Shown piece by piece: positions 42,632 through 51,029 of a DNA stretch of 57,467 nucleotides. The stretch comes from an uncultured Mollicutes bacterium (GTDB lineage Bacteria > Bacillota_I > Bacilli_A > RF39 > UBA660): positions 1 to 57,467 of the forward strand of contig URRF01000004.1 of the NCBI GenBank assembly GCA_900550145.1. The letters run 5' to 3'. A model generated the notes under the pieces. It worked only from the letters and a program-made list of their open reading frames with translations, had not been told where the DNA came from and ran no database searches. Each line of letters opens with the position of its first letter. Positions within the stretch are counted from its first letter, which is position 1. The position numbers were made by a program, and so were the translations under genes.

Positions 42632-43300
42632 ATGAGCGGAGATTCTTACTTTTTAATTCTTATTTCAAAAGAAGGAACAAAATATAGAGTTTATTCAAAA
42701 CCAATTTCGTTAAAAGAAATAGATTTAAGAACTACTAAATACGATAGTAAAAATCAATTAATTAATACAATTAAGAGAAATTGTAATATTGAAGATGAAA
42801 TTATAGATGTAGAAATTTTAAGACAGCCAAATAAAAAGAAACAAAAATTTATAAAAGAAGTAGGTCCTTTATATAAAAAAGATAAAAATGTTTTAGATGC
42901 CGATATAATTGGTACTGAATTTGAAATAATGGCTCATAATAGAGAGTTCATTTTATGGTTTATTAATAAATATAGTAAAGTTAAAAATTTTGCAGGATAT
43001 ATAAATACAATAGAAAATATGATAATTAATCAAAAAAATTATTTTGAAGAATTACAACATCTAGTAGACATGATATCATCTTCTTATAAGGGATGTAGAA
43101 ATATCTATTTATATATGCAAAAATATAAAAAACAAAAGGAAAAATCAAAAACATCAAAAAAAGAAACATTTTTAACTGATGATGAAATTAAAAAATATGA
43201 ATTAATGTATTTAAAAGAATATGAAAGAGAACTTTTAGATTTGTCTGATTTTAATCATTATCCTGAATTATCACCTTTTGATGATGTAAAAATAAAATAA
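42632..43300 (+). CDS. Unknown protein between ftsK and xer
   Basis: 222 residues, no recognised family. It begins with a compact beta-rich part (YFLILISKEGTKYRVYSKPI), then a helical C-terminal half with many charged residues (KKQKEKSKTSKKETFLTDDE). It has no signal or membrane segment. It starts 3 bases after ftsK, with GAAAAAGGAG as ribosome-binding site, and ends one base before the xer ATG. This tight linkage suggests a role tied to chromosome segregation or simple co-expression; nothing in the sequence shows which. Confidence 0.6.
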   Translation: MSGDSYFLILISKEGTKYRVYSKPISLKEIDLRTTKYDSKNQLINTIKRNCNIEDEIIDVEILRQPNKKKQKFIKEVGPLYKKDKNVLDADIIGTEFEIMAHNREFILWFINKYSKVKNFAGYINTIENMIINQKNYFEELQHLVDMISSSYKGCRNIYLYMQKYKKQKEKSKTSKKETFLTDDEIKKYELMYLKEYERELLDLSDFNHYPELSPFDDVKIK

Positions 43301-43301
43301 T

Positions 43302-44198
43302 ATGGAAAAAAATATAGTTAATTTTGAAAAATATCTTAATATTGAAAGGAACTATAGCAATTATACCATAAAGAACTATTTGATAGACATAACTGAATTT
43401 ATTACATATTGTAATAATTTTAATAAAAACTATTTGAATATTAAATACACTGATATTAAATCATATCTTACTCATCTTTATGAAAAAAAATATAAATCAA
43501 CAACAATATCAAGAAAAATAAGTGCATTAAGAACATTTTATGCGTTTTTATACGATAAAAATATAGTTGATAAAAATGTATTTGAATATATTACGCTTCC
43601 AAAGAAAGAAAAAAGATTACCCAAATATTTAAGCAATGATGATATAGATGAAATATTTAAAATAATAGATATAAGTACACCACTGGGAATAAGAAATAGG
43701 TTAATACTAGAATTATTATATGGCTCAGGTCTTAGAGTATCAGAACTTTGCAATATAAAATTATCTGACATTGATTTTTCTAATAAATCAATAAGAATTA
43801 TTGGTAAAGGAAAAAAAGAAAGAATAGTTTATTATGGAGAACCATGTAAAAGAATAATAGATCTATATTTAAATGGCACAAGAGATGAAATATTAGGTAA
43901 AAATAAAAATGAATATTTAATAATTGGAAATAAAAAAAGTAATAAAAGCTTGTCAGTAAGAAGTGTAGAACTTATATTAAATAATATTATAGAATCTACG
44001 TCACTGAATAAAAAAGCCAGTCCACATACACTAAGACATACATTTGCGACACACTTATTAAATGATGGATGTGACATTCTAATTGTAAAAGAATTGCTTG
44101 GGCATTCCTCACTAGATACAACTGGAATTTATACTCATATTAGTAATGAAAGGTTGAGAAAAGTTTATCTTAATAATCATCCACGTGCTAAAAAGTAG
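43302..44198 (+). CDS. Tyrosine recombinase of the XerC/XerD type
   Basis: 298 residues, the XerC/D length. N-terminal core-binding domain (NFEKYLNIERNYSNYTIKNY), then the catalytic domain with all residues: Arg in LLYGSGLRVSELC, Lys in GKGKKERIVYYG, HTLRHTFATHLLN, GHSSLDTTGIYTH (nucleophile Tyr). It resolves chromosome dimers at a dif site together with FtsK, encoded in the same operon. Which of XerC or XerD it is cannot be settled by eye. No integrated element lies beside it, so I do not treat it as a phage or ICE integrase. Confidence 0.9.
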   Translation: MEKNIVNFEKYLNIERNYSNYTIKNYLIDITEFITYCNNFNKNYLNIKYTDIKSYLTHLYEKKYKSTTISRKISALRTFYAFLYDKNIVDKNVFEYITLPKKEKRLPKYLSNDDIDEIFKIIDISTPLGIRNRLILELLYGSGLRVSELCNIKLSDIDFSNKSIRIIGKGKKERIVYYGEPCKRIIDLYLNGTRDEILGKNKNEYLIIGNKKSNKSLSVRSVELILNNIIESTSLNKKASPHTLRHTFATHLLNDGCDILIVKELLGHSSLDTTGIYTHISNERLRKVYLNNHPRAKK

Positions 44199-44247
44199 TT
44201 GCAAAAATTATTTTAGTATGTATAATAAGTGAAAAAGGAGCATGATT

Positions 44248-44745
44248 ATGAAAATTAATAAGAATATTGAAAAATATAAAAATTATGTTAGAGTAGCACT
44301 TAAAGACGCTTATGGATTTAATGAAGAAGAAATAAAAGATGCTATGCAAAATATTGAACTTGCAAGAATAGAAGCATTGGCTAGAGGAGCAGATGAAAAT
44401 ATGACTTTTGCCATAATAAGAAAGGCCGTTTTCTCATTCGTTTCCAGTAGAAATAAAGAAAGATCTGAATTGTTAAATAAAGGAAATGTAGAAGATGTAG
44501 AGGATGTAAAACAAGATAGTACAGTTTACGATATTGTGTTAAATGCATTTGATAACTTAAATAAAAAACAAAAGGGTTCATTCTTTTGTGGGCTTTTAAA
44601 ATCACCTACAGAAAAAGAAGCAATTTTAGAATATGCTGATACTGTAGATAAACTAGCAGAAAAAATTGCAGAAAAAAATCCAGATCTTGCTGATTCTGTA
44701 TATAAGGAATTATATGATAGAGTCGTAATCACAAAAACAAGATAA
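44248..44745 (+). CDS. Unknown acidic helical protein
   Basis: 165 residues from the ATG at 44248; GGAG lies 8 bases before it, whereas the ATG at 44242 is too near. The sequence is all-helical and acidic, e.g. FNEEEIKDAMQNIELARIEA, FDNLNKKQKGSFFCGLLKSP and DTVDKLAEKIAEKNPDLADS. No family is recognised. It follows the xer gene by about 50 bases and ends at a terminator, so it may be the last gene of the ftsK unit or stand alone. Confidence 0.6.
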   Translation: MKINKNIEKYKNYVRVALKDAYGFNEEEIKDAMQNIELARIEALARGADENMTFAIIRKAVFSFVSSRNKERSELLNKGNVEDVEDVKQDSTVYDIVLNAFDNLNKKQKGSFFCGLLKSPTEKEAILEYADTVDKLAEKIAEKNPDLADSVYKELYDRVVITKTR

Positions 44746-44763
44746 TAAAATATTAAAATATTA

Positions 44764-44803
44764 AAAATAATCTATATATTATTGATAGGTTATTTTTTTT
44801 TTG
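44764..44803 (+). terminator. Intrinsic terminator before ppdK
   Basis: AAATAATCTAT pairs with ATAGGTTATTT (one G-T) and is followed by T residues. Confidence 0.7.
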
Positions 44804-44810
44804 ATATACT
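44802..44810 (+). promoter_or_regulatory. Extended -10 promoter of ppdK
   Basis: TGATATACT lies 29 bases before the ppdK ATG; GAAAGGAG is the ribosome-binding site. The same TGATATACT word stands before deoD and before the RNA candidate at 47614. Confidence 0.6.
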
Positions 44811-44838
44811 AAAATGGTCAGGATGAAAGGAGCACAAT

Positions 44839-47472
44839 ATGGCAAAATATGTATATGCCTTTAACGAAGGTAAAAAAGAAATGAAAAATTTATTAGGTGG
44901 AAAAGGAGCAAACCTAGCCGAAATGACTAATATAGGTATGCCTGTTCCAAATGGTTTTACTATTACAACAGAAGCATGTACAAAATACTATGAAGATGGT
45001 AAGACTATATCTCATGAAATAGAGGAAGAAATATTTTCAAAACTAGAAGAATTAGAGAACAAAACTGGTAAAAAAATAGGTGATATGAATAATCCATTAC
45101 TAGTTAGCGTTAGAAGTGGTGCAAGAGCAAGTATGCCAGGTATGATGGATACTGTACTTAATTTAGGACTTAATGATAAAGTTGCAGAAGGATTCGCGAA
45201 TGCAACAAATAATAAAAGATTTGCATACGATTCATATAGAAGATTTATTCAAATGTTTGCAGATGTTGTAAAAGGTTATCCTAAATCTTCATTTGAGAGA
45301 TATTTTGATAAAATAAAAGAAGAAAAAGGAGTAAAAAACGATTTAGAATTAACTGCTGATGACATGGTAGAAGTTACTATGAAATTTAAAGAAAATTATA
45401 AAGAATTAGCAGGAGAAGAGTTTCCACAAGATCCAAAAGTACAATTGTTAGAAGCCGTAAAAGCAGTATTTAGATCTTGGATGAATGAAAGAGCAATTGT
45501 ATATAGAAGATTAAATGATATACCAAGTGATTGGGGAACAGCTGTAAATGTTCAAGAAATGGTATATGGTAATCGTGGAAACGATTGTGGTACAGGTGTT
45601 GCCTTTACAAGAAATCCAGCAACTGGTGAAAAAAAACTATATGGAGAATATTTAATAAATGCTCAAGGAGAAGATGTTGTTGCTGGCATTAGAACACCAG
45701 AACCAATATCAAAACTTGAAAGTGATATGCCAGAGGTATACAATCAATTTGTAAAAATCGCAAACATGTTAGAAAATCACTATAAAGACATGCAAGATAT
45801 GGAATTTACAATTGAAAATGGTAAATTATTTATGCTTCAAACTAGAAATGGTAAAAGAACTGCACAAGCTGCTTTAAAAATAGCTGTTGATTTAGTAAGT
45901 GAAGGTATGATTACAAAAGAAGAAGCACTTCTTAAAGTAGAACCAAAACAATTAGATCAACTATTACATAAAACATTTGATTCTGAAGCATTAAAAAATG
46001 GTAAAGTTATTGCAAAAGGTTTAGCCGCATCTCCAGGTGCTGCTACTGGTAGAATTTATTTTACTGCAAAAGATGTAGTAAACGCAAAAGAAAATGGAGT
46101 TAAAGATACACTTTTAGTAAGATTAGAAACTAGTCCAGAAGATATTGAAGGTATGAACTCTGCAAATGGTATTTTAACTGTAAGAGGTGGAATGACAAGC
46201 CATGCTGCTGTAGTTGCAAGAGGTATGGGAAGATGTTGTGTATGCGGTTGTGGAGAATTAATAATTAATGAAGACAATAAAACAATAACTACAAAAGATG
46301 GAACTGTATATAAAGAAGGAGATTACATGAGTTTAGATGGATCTACTGGTAATGTATATGGTGAAGAAATTAAAACTGTAGAACCAGAAATAAGTGGAGA
46401 TTTTGAAACATTTATGAATTGGGCTGATGCTGTACGTAAATTAAAAGTAAGAACTAATGCAGATACACCAAGAGATGCAAAGCAAGCAAGAAAGTTTGGT
46501 GCAGAAGGTATTGGTTTATGTAGAACTGAGCATATGTTCTTCGAAGAAGATAGAATCTTCAACTTTAGAAAGATGATTGCAGCAGAAACAGTTTCTCAAA
46601 GAGAAGAGGCATTAGAAAAAATACTTCCATATCAAAGAGGAGATTTTGAAGAATTATTTAGAGCAATGGCTCCATATTCAGTTACAATCCGTTATTTAGA
46701 TCCACCACTACACGAATTTTTACCACATACAGATGAAGAAATTAAGCCACTTGCAGAAAGCTTAGGAATGACTTTTGAAGCATTAAAAGAAAGAGTTGAG
46801 TCACTAAAAGAATTCAATCCAATGATGGGTCATAGAGGATGTAGATTAGCTGTTACATATCCAGAAATAGCAAAAATGCAAACAAAAGCAGTAATAGAAG
46901 CTGCAATAAATGTAAACAAAGAGGGATTAAATGTAGAACCAGAAATAATGATTCCATTAGTAGGTGAAGTAAAAGAACTAAAATATGTAAAAAATATAGT
47001 ATGTGAAACTGCTGATGAAATAATTAAAAATAGTGGTGTAAATTTAAAATATAAAGTAGGTACAATGATAGAAATTCCAAGAGCTGCATTAACAGCAGAT
47101 GAAATAGCAAAAGAAGCAGAATTCTTCTCATTTGGTACAAACGATTTAACACAAATGACTTATGGATTCAGTCGTGATGATGCTTCTAAATTCTTAAAAG
47201 ATTACTATGACAAACAAATTTTCGAATCAGATCCATTTGCTAAATTAGACCAAGTAGGCGTTGGCAAATTAGTTAAAATGGCAGTTGAATTAGGAAAACA
47301 AACAAGACCTGATATTCATCTTGGAATATGTGGAGAACATGGTGGGGAACCATCATCAGTTGAATTCTGTCATAAAGTAGGACTTGATTATGTATCTTGT
47401 TCACCATTTAGAGTACCACTTGCAAGATTAGCATCTGCACAAGCTGCAATCAAATCAGAAACACAAAAATAA
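44839..47472 (+). CDS. ppdK: Pyruvate phosphate dikinase
   Basis: 877 residues, full length. It interconverts pyruvate, ATP and Pi with PEP, AMP and PPi. The N-terminal ATP-grasp part has LLGGKGANLAEM, VSVRSGARASMPGMMDTVLN and YGNRGNDCGTGVAFTRNP. The swivelling phosphohistidine domain has GGMTSHAAVVARGMGRCCVC with the catalytic His. The PEP-binding barrel has GAEGIGLCRTEHMFF, MMGHRGCRLAVTYPE and GTNDLTQMTYGFSRDD, ending with HLGICGEHGG and the active-site Cys in DYVSCSPFRV. In a fermenter it serves glycolysis or gluconeogenesis with PPi, which fits the neighbouring lack of other PEP enzymes. Codon use is the most G/C-tolerant of the block, as for a highly expressed gene. Confidence 0.98.
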   Translation: MAKYVYAFNEGKKEMKNLLGGKGANLAEMTNIGMPVPNGFTITTEACTKYYEDGKTISHEIEEEIFSKLEELENKTGKKIGDMNNPLLVSVRSGARASMPGMMDTVLNLGLNDKVAEGFANATNNKRFAYDSYRRFIQMFADVVKGYPKSSFERYFDKIKEEKGVKNDLELTADDMVEVTMKFKENYKELAGEEFPQDPKVQLLEAVKAVFRSWMNERAIVYRRLNDIPSDWGTAVNVQEMVYGNRGNDCGTGVAFTRNPATGEKKLYGEYLINAQGEDVVAGIRTPEPISKLESDMPEVYNQFVKIANMLENHYKDMQDMEFTIENGKLFMLQTRNGKRTAQAALKIAVDLVSEGMITKEEALLKVEPKQLDQLLHKTFDSEALKNGKVIAKGLAASPGAATGRIYFTAKDVVNAKENGVKDTLLVRLETSPEDIEGMNSANGILTVRGGMTSHAAVVARGMGRCCVCGCGELIINEDNKTITTKDGTVYKEGDYMSLDGSTGNVYGEEIKTVEPEISGDFETFMNWADAVRKLKVRTNADTPRDAKQARKFGAEGIGLCRTEHMFFEEDRIFNFRKMIAAETVSQREEALEKILPYQRGDFEELFRAMAPYSVTIRYLDPPLHEFLPHTDEEIKPLAESLGMTFEALKERVESLKEFNPMMGHRGCRLAVTYPEIAKMQTKAVIEAAINVNKEGLNVEPEIMIPLVGEVKELKYVKNIVCETADEIIKNSGVNLKYKVGTMIEIPRAALTADEIAKEAEFFSFGTNDLTQMTYGFSRDDASKFLKDYYDKQIFESDPFAKLDQVGVGKLVKMAVELGKQTRPDIHLGICGEHGGEPSSVEFCHKVGLDYVSCSPFRVPLARLASAQAAIKSETQK

Positions 47473-47598
47473 TGTTAAACACATTCTGATAAGAATGATA
47501 CAATAAAATTAAAGATTATTGAAATACAACATGAAGATAAATTAATTGTAAAGTAATTTTGTTATTTTATGTGGCATTAGTTTAAAACAATATTATTT

Positions 47599-47607
47599 TG
47601 ATATACT
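47599..47607 (+). promoter_or_regulatory. Extended -10 promoter of a possible small RNA
   Basis: TGATATACT in the 326-base gap after ppdK. No open frame follows before the terminator at 47691. Confidence 0.5.
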
Positions 47608-47613
47608 AATTAG

Positions 47614-47720
47614 TGAAATTTTCATAAAATATAGTATATCTACTTCCCAATAACTAGTGATTAATAAATGATCCTAGTTGGAAATACAAAAAACTTCATC
47701 GCAATGATGGGGTTTTTTAT
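47614..47720 (+). ncRNA. Candidate small structured RNA, about 105 bases
   Basis: The gap after ppdK (47473-47798) holds no gene. Within it, an extended -10 (47599-47607) is followed by a hairpin at 47644-47683 (TTCC/GGAA, bulged CAAT, AACTAG/CTAGTT, GAT/ATC, 9-base loop) and then a strong terminator. The unit could be a free-standing small RNA or the 3' processed end of the ppdK message. I do not recognise a known RNA family. It is not a T-box: the antiterminator sequence is absent. Confidence 0.4.
47691..47720 (+). terminator. Intrinsic terminator after the RNA candidate
   Basis: AAACTTCATC pairs with GATGGGGTTT across GCAAT, followed by TTTTTT. Confidence 0.8.
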
Positions 47721-47770
47721 TATACATAAAAAAACTCTACAAATAATAGAGAAAAGTTCATTAATAAATA

Positions 47771-47779
47771 TGATAAAAT
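47771..47779 (+). promoter_or_regulatory. Extended -10 promoter of the HTH-CYTH gene
   Basis: TGATAAAAT lies 20 bases before the ATG; GGGAGGTTTCT is the ribosome-binding site. Confidence 0.55.
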
Positions 47780-47798
47780 ATATTCGTGGGAGGTTTCT

Positions 47799-48527
47799 AT
47801 GGATAATTTAGGCAATAAAATAAAAAAAGAAAGAATAAAAAATAATCTTAAACAAAGTCAATTAGCAAAAATTTTATGTGTATCCGAGAAAACTATTTCT
47901 AGTTGGGAAAATAATCGAACTTTACCGGATTTAAATATGATATATAAAATATCTGATTATTTTAAAAAAAGTTTCTATTATTTAATAAACGATGAATTTT
48001 ATGAAGGAGATACAAATGAAATAGAAATAAAATTAAAAATTGACAACAAAGAATATAATCGAATTTTTAATTTAATAAGTAAAAATTCAAATGCAAAAAA
48101 AATAACCAAACAAATTGATACTTATTATAGTTTTATTGATAATAATTGGTTAAGAACAAGAAATGAAAATGGAAAATATATATTTAGTTATAAGAAAAAA
48201 ATTGATAAAAATCATTATGAAAAATATGATATATTAGTAGATAATATAGTAAATTTAAATAAAATTTTATCAGAATTTGGAGTTAGAGAAATTGGAATAA
48301 TAGAAAAAAATAGAACTAGTTATATATATAAAAATAAGTACGAGTTTTCCTTTGATAATGTTAAAGATATAGGATTATTTATAGAAATTGAAAACATAAA
48401 TAAAAGTGGTGACTATAAAAAGGATGTTTATGATTTATTAAACATTATAAAATCTTTAAATATAGATTTAAATACAATTGATAGGAGGAAATATATTAAT
48501 ATTTATGAAAAAAAGCGAACTGATTAA
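47799..48527 (+). CDS. XRE helix-turn-helix fused to a CYTH domain
   Basis: 242 residues. Residues ~5-60 are a Cro/C1-type HTH (GNKIKKERIKNNLKQSQLAK, CVSEKTISSWENNRTLPD). Residues ~72-235 are a CYTH (class IV adenylate cyclase/thiamine-triphosphatase) tunnel. The signature residues are present: ExExK in EIEIKLKI (~74), LRTRNE (R-x-R, ~118), SYKKK, EKNRTSY (K-x-R, ~169), FSFDNV and FIEIENI (E-x-E, ~195). So the tunnel should bind a triphosphate or polyphosphate and may be active. A DNA-binding head on such a tunnel suggests a nucleotide- or polyphosphate-sensing regulator. Its 3' end overlaps the next gene by 23 bases. Confidence 0.82.
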   Translation: MDNLGNKIKKERIKNNLKQSQLAKILCVSEKTISSWENNRTLPDLNMIYKISDYFKKSFYYLINDEFYEGDTNEIEIKLKIDNKEYNRIFNLISKNSNAKKITKQIDTYYSFIDNNWLRTRNENGKYIFSYKKKIDKNHYEKYDILVDNIVNLNKILSEFGVREIGIIEKNRTSYIYKNKYEFSFDNVKDIGLFIEIENINKSGDYKKDVYDLLNIIKSLNIDLNTIDRRKYINIYEKKRTD

Positions 48528-49113
48528 ATTAAGAAAAATGTTAAAAGATGAGGTAGAAAGAAGAAATAAGATTAAAGAATTGTTAAGCAATGATTCGGTG
48601 AAGGAATTTTTAAATTTATGCAAATTAGATGCTGGTTTATCTTCAGTAGATAATGAATGGCAGTTAGTAAAAGATTTACTTAAAAATTTTGAGATTACAT
48701 CTTCAAATGGAATTCTAGTATGTACAGGTTGTTATTGCCTTACAAGAGATGTTTATAGCAACTATGATTATAAGTTATCTTTTAATGAATATGATGATTC
48801 TTTAGTAGCTTCAATTGATACTGTAGATATTGAAACTGGTGTTAAATATCGTCCGTATTATGATAAATATTTCGAAAACAAATATGGGTCTTCATATGAA
48901 GAAACTTTGAATGATTATTGTTTTTACAATCATAAAACATCAACAGAAAAACTAAAAAAGAAGGGATATACTATATTAAATCCATATAATTTTTCTACTA
49001 TAGATGATAATGGTTTAAATGATATTAGAAAAGATTTCTTTATGACATCTATTAAAGATAGCCAATCAAGTGCAAAAAAATTAATACTTTCTAAATACTC
49101 TTTATTAAAATAA
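48505..49113 (+). CDS. Unknown protein partnered with the HTH-CYTH regulator
   Basis: 202 residues from the ATG at 48505. GGAGG at 48484-48488 lies 16 bases upstream, longer than usual, but no better start is seen. The N-terminal helix (KKSELIKLRKMLKDEVERRN) is followed by a mixed domain with VCTGCYCLTRDVYSNYDYK, a Cys cluster that could bind metal, and FFMTSIKDSQSSAKKLILSK at the end. I do not recognise the family. The overlap with the HTH-CYTH gene marks them as a two-gene unit, so it may be the partner or target of that regulator. Confidence 0.6.
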   Translation: MKKSELIKLRKMLKDEVERRNKIKELLSNDSVKEFLNLCKLDAGLSSVDNEWQLVKDLLKNFEITSSNGILVCTGCYCLTRDVYSNYDYKLSFNEYDDSLVASIDTVDIETGVKYRPYYDKYFENKYGSSYEETLNDYCFYNHKTSTEKLKKKGYTILNPYNFSTIDDNGLNDIRKDFFMTSIKDSQSSAKKLILSKYSLLK

Positions 49114-49191
49114 TATTAATATGTAATGACAATTCAAAAAACAGAATTTCTTTACATATTAAAGTAACATTTATATATAATATTAGATTTG

Positions 49192-49200
49192 TGTTATAAT
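49192..49200 (+). promoter_or_regulatory. Extended -10 promoter of the metalloprotease and translation cluster
   Basis: TGTTATAAT lies 16 bases before the ATG at 49216, with GGTGG between; the leader would be only about 9 bases long. Confidence 0.6.
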
Positions 49201-49215
49201 TAAATTGGTGGTAGT

Positions 49216-49854
49216 ATGTTATTTAAAACAGATAACGAAAATTATGAAATAATAATTATTAAAAAAAATAATAAAAATACTTATATTAGAGTCAAAGAAG
49301 ATTTAAAGATATATATCACTACAAATAAATTTGCAAGAGATAAAGATATTGAAAAACTTATTATAGCCAATTATGATTCAATTAAAGATTGCTTAGAAAA
49401 AATGAAAAGAAAAAAACAAAAAAATGATAAAAATTTTATTTTAGGAAAAGAAGTTGATATTATAAAATTATCTAATCAAACTCATCCAGAATTATATGGT
49501 AATAAATTTTATATAAAAGATAATAATATTGATAAATATTTAAAAGAATTTGCAGTTGATATATATGAAAAAAGAGTAAAAGAAATATATAATATGTTTT
49601 CTGAATCTATTCCATATCCTAATATAAAAATTAGAAAAATGAGTACCAGATGGGGTGTATGTAATAAAAAAAACAAAACTATTACGCTTAATTTAGAACT
49701 TATAAAAAAGGATATTAAATACTTAGATTATGTAATAGTACATGAATTATGCCATTTTATACATTTTGATCATTCAAAAAAATTTTGGAATTTAGTATCT
49801 AAATATTGTCCAAATTATAAACAATTAAGAAAGGAAATGAGAGATGATAATTAG
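49216..49854 (+). CDS. YgjP-type zinc metalloprotease
   Basis: 212 residues. A DUF45/YgjP-like protein with the zinc motif in VIVHELCHFIHFDHSKKFW (HExxHx4H) near residue 178. The characteristic MSTRWGVCNKKNKTITLNLEL precedes it, and a C-terminal helix follows (YCPNYKQLRKEMRD). Its role in cells is not known; relatives are linked to DNA repair and mobile elements. GGTGG precedes the ATG. The end overlaps the rRNA/tRNA methylase gene by 11 bases, and it heads the operon that runs to trmD. Confidence 0.88.
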   Translation: MLFKTDNENYEIIIIKKNNKNTYIRVKEDLKIYITTNKFARDKDIEKLIIANYDSIKDCLEKMKRKKQKNDKNFILGKEVDIIKLSNQTHPELYGNKFYIKDNNIDKYLKEFAVDIYEKRVKEIYNMFSESIPYPNIKIRKMSTRWGVCNKKNKTITLNLELIKKDIKYLDYVIVHELCHFIHFDHSKKFWNLVSKYCPNYKQLRKEMRDDN

Positions 49855-50563
49855 TAGTGTTGAAAACAAAAAAATAAAGGAAATCATTAAATTAAAAAAC
49901 AAAAAATATAGAGATGAATATAAAATGTTTATTGTCGAAGGTGAGCATTTAGTAAAAGAGGCCTACAAAAATAATTGTTTAATAGAAGTATTTTCACTAG
50001 AACAAAGTGGATATGAAAATGAAACAATTATTACACCAAATGTAATGAAAAAAATCGCTTCATTAGCTTCCTCACCAAGTATAATAGGAATATGTAAAAT
50101 GAAAGATAACGATATAATTGTAGGTGATAAAATACTTATACTCGATAATATTCAAGATCCAGGTAATCTAGGGACAATTATAAGAAGTGCAGTTGCATTT
50201 AATATTGATACAATTGTTTTAAGTACAGATACAGTATCTTTATATAATGAAAAAACTATAAGAGCAACCCAAGGTATGTTATTTTATGCAAATGTAATAA
50301 CAAAAAATTTAAAAGAATTTATTCCACTTTTAAAAAACAATGGATATAAAATATATACTACTAATGTTAATAATGGAATAAGTATAAAAAGTGCTAAATT
50401 TTATAATAAATGTGCTATAATAATGGGAAATGAGGGTAATGGCGTAAGTAGTTATATAAATGATTTGTGTGATGGAGCTATTTACATACCGATGAATAAA
50501 AGCTGTGAAAGTTTAAACGTTGGTGTTGCAACTAGTATAATTTTGTATGAAATGAGTAGGTGA
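49844..50563 (+). CDS. SpoU-family RNA 2'-O-methyltransferase
   Basis: 239 residues. The N-terminal substrate-binding domain (KIKEIIKLKNKKYRDEYKMF and IVEGEHLVKEA) is followed by the SPOUT knot: ILDNIQDPGNLGTIIRSAVA (motif 1), CAIIMGNEGNGVSSYI (motif 2) and YIPMNKSCESLNVGVATSII (motif 3). It uses SAM to methylate a ribose in rRNA or tRNA; the exact site cannot be told (RlmB/TrmH-like). The start lies 11 bases inside the metalloprotease gene. The stop is followed at once by rimM. Confidence 0.92.
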   Translation: MIISSVENKKIKEIIKLKNKKYRDEYKMFIVEGEHLVKEAYKNNCLIEVFSLEQSGYENETIITPNVMKKIASLASSPSIIGICKMKDNDIIVGDKILILDNIQDPGNLGTIIRSAVAFNIDTIVLSTDTVSLYNEKTIRATQGMLFYANVITKNLKEFIPLLKNNGYKIYTTNVNNGISIKSAKFYNKCAIIMGNEGNGVSSYINDLCDGAIYIPMNKSCESLNVGVATSIILYEMSR

Positions 50564-50565
50564 AT

Positions 50566-51018
50566 ATGCTTAAAATAGGAAAATTTGTAAATACACATGG
50601 TATAAAAGGTGAGATAAGAATAAAAAGTGATTTTAGTAGAAAAGATTTGATATTTAAAAAGGGGAATTATATATATATTAATAACAAGAAATTTTTAATC
50701 AAAAGTTATAGAGTTCATAAAAATTATGACATGCTTACTTTTGATGGAATTAACAATATTAATGAAATATTACCATTCAAAGGTAATTTAGTATATATTG
50801 ATCCTAATGATATACACGAATTTATTATAGAAGATTTGATTAAATATAACATAAAGATAAAAAATGATATTTATAGTGTTAAAGAAGTGTTAAAGAATAA
50901 TGGAAAAATACTTATACGTCTTTCAAACAATAAATTAGTGCCATATGAAGATGTATTTATTGTAAATAAGGATGAAGAATCAAAAACAATTACTATGAAT
51001 TATCCAATTGATATATAG
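50566..51018 (+). CDS. rimM: 16S rRNA processing protein RimM
   Basis: 150 residues from the ATG at 50566; TAGGTGA, containing the preceding stop, is its ribosome-binding site. Residues 1-80 form the RimM barrel with KIGKFVNTHGIKGEIRIKSD, and the PRC-like half has the weakened EFIIEDLIKYNIKIKN motif (usually DLIG). It assists 30S assembly by binding S19. It lies between an RNA methylase and trmD, the classic RimM-TrmD-L19 order. It is at the short end of the family. Confidence 0.92.
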   Translation: MLKIGKFVNTHGIKGEIRIKSDFSRKDLIFKKGNYIYINNKKFLIKSYRVHKNYDMLTFDGINNINEILPFKGNLVYIDPNDIHEFIIEDLIKYNIKIKNDIYSVKEVLKNNGKILIRLSNNKLVPYEDVFIVNKDEESKTITMNYPIDI

Positions 51019-51029
51019 AGGTGAATAAA

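Noticed and set aside
43302..44198. Integrase of a mobile element carrying the secretion locus
   Set aside because: Its length, motifs and operon with ftsK fit a housekeeping Xer protein, and it is 30 kb away from the locus.
47473..47798. T-box or other known riboswitch upstream of the HTH-CYTH gene
   Set aside because: No T-box sequence, no recognised aptamer, and the downstream gene has its own promoter after the terminator.
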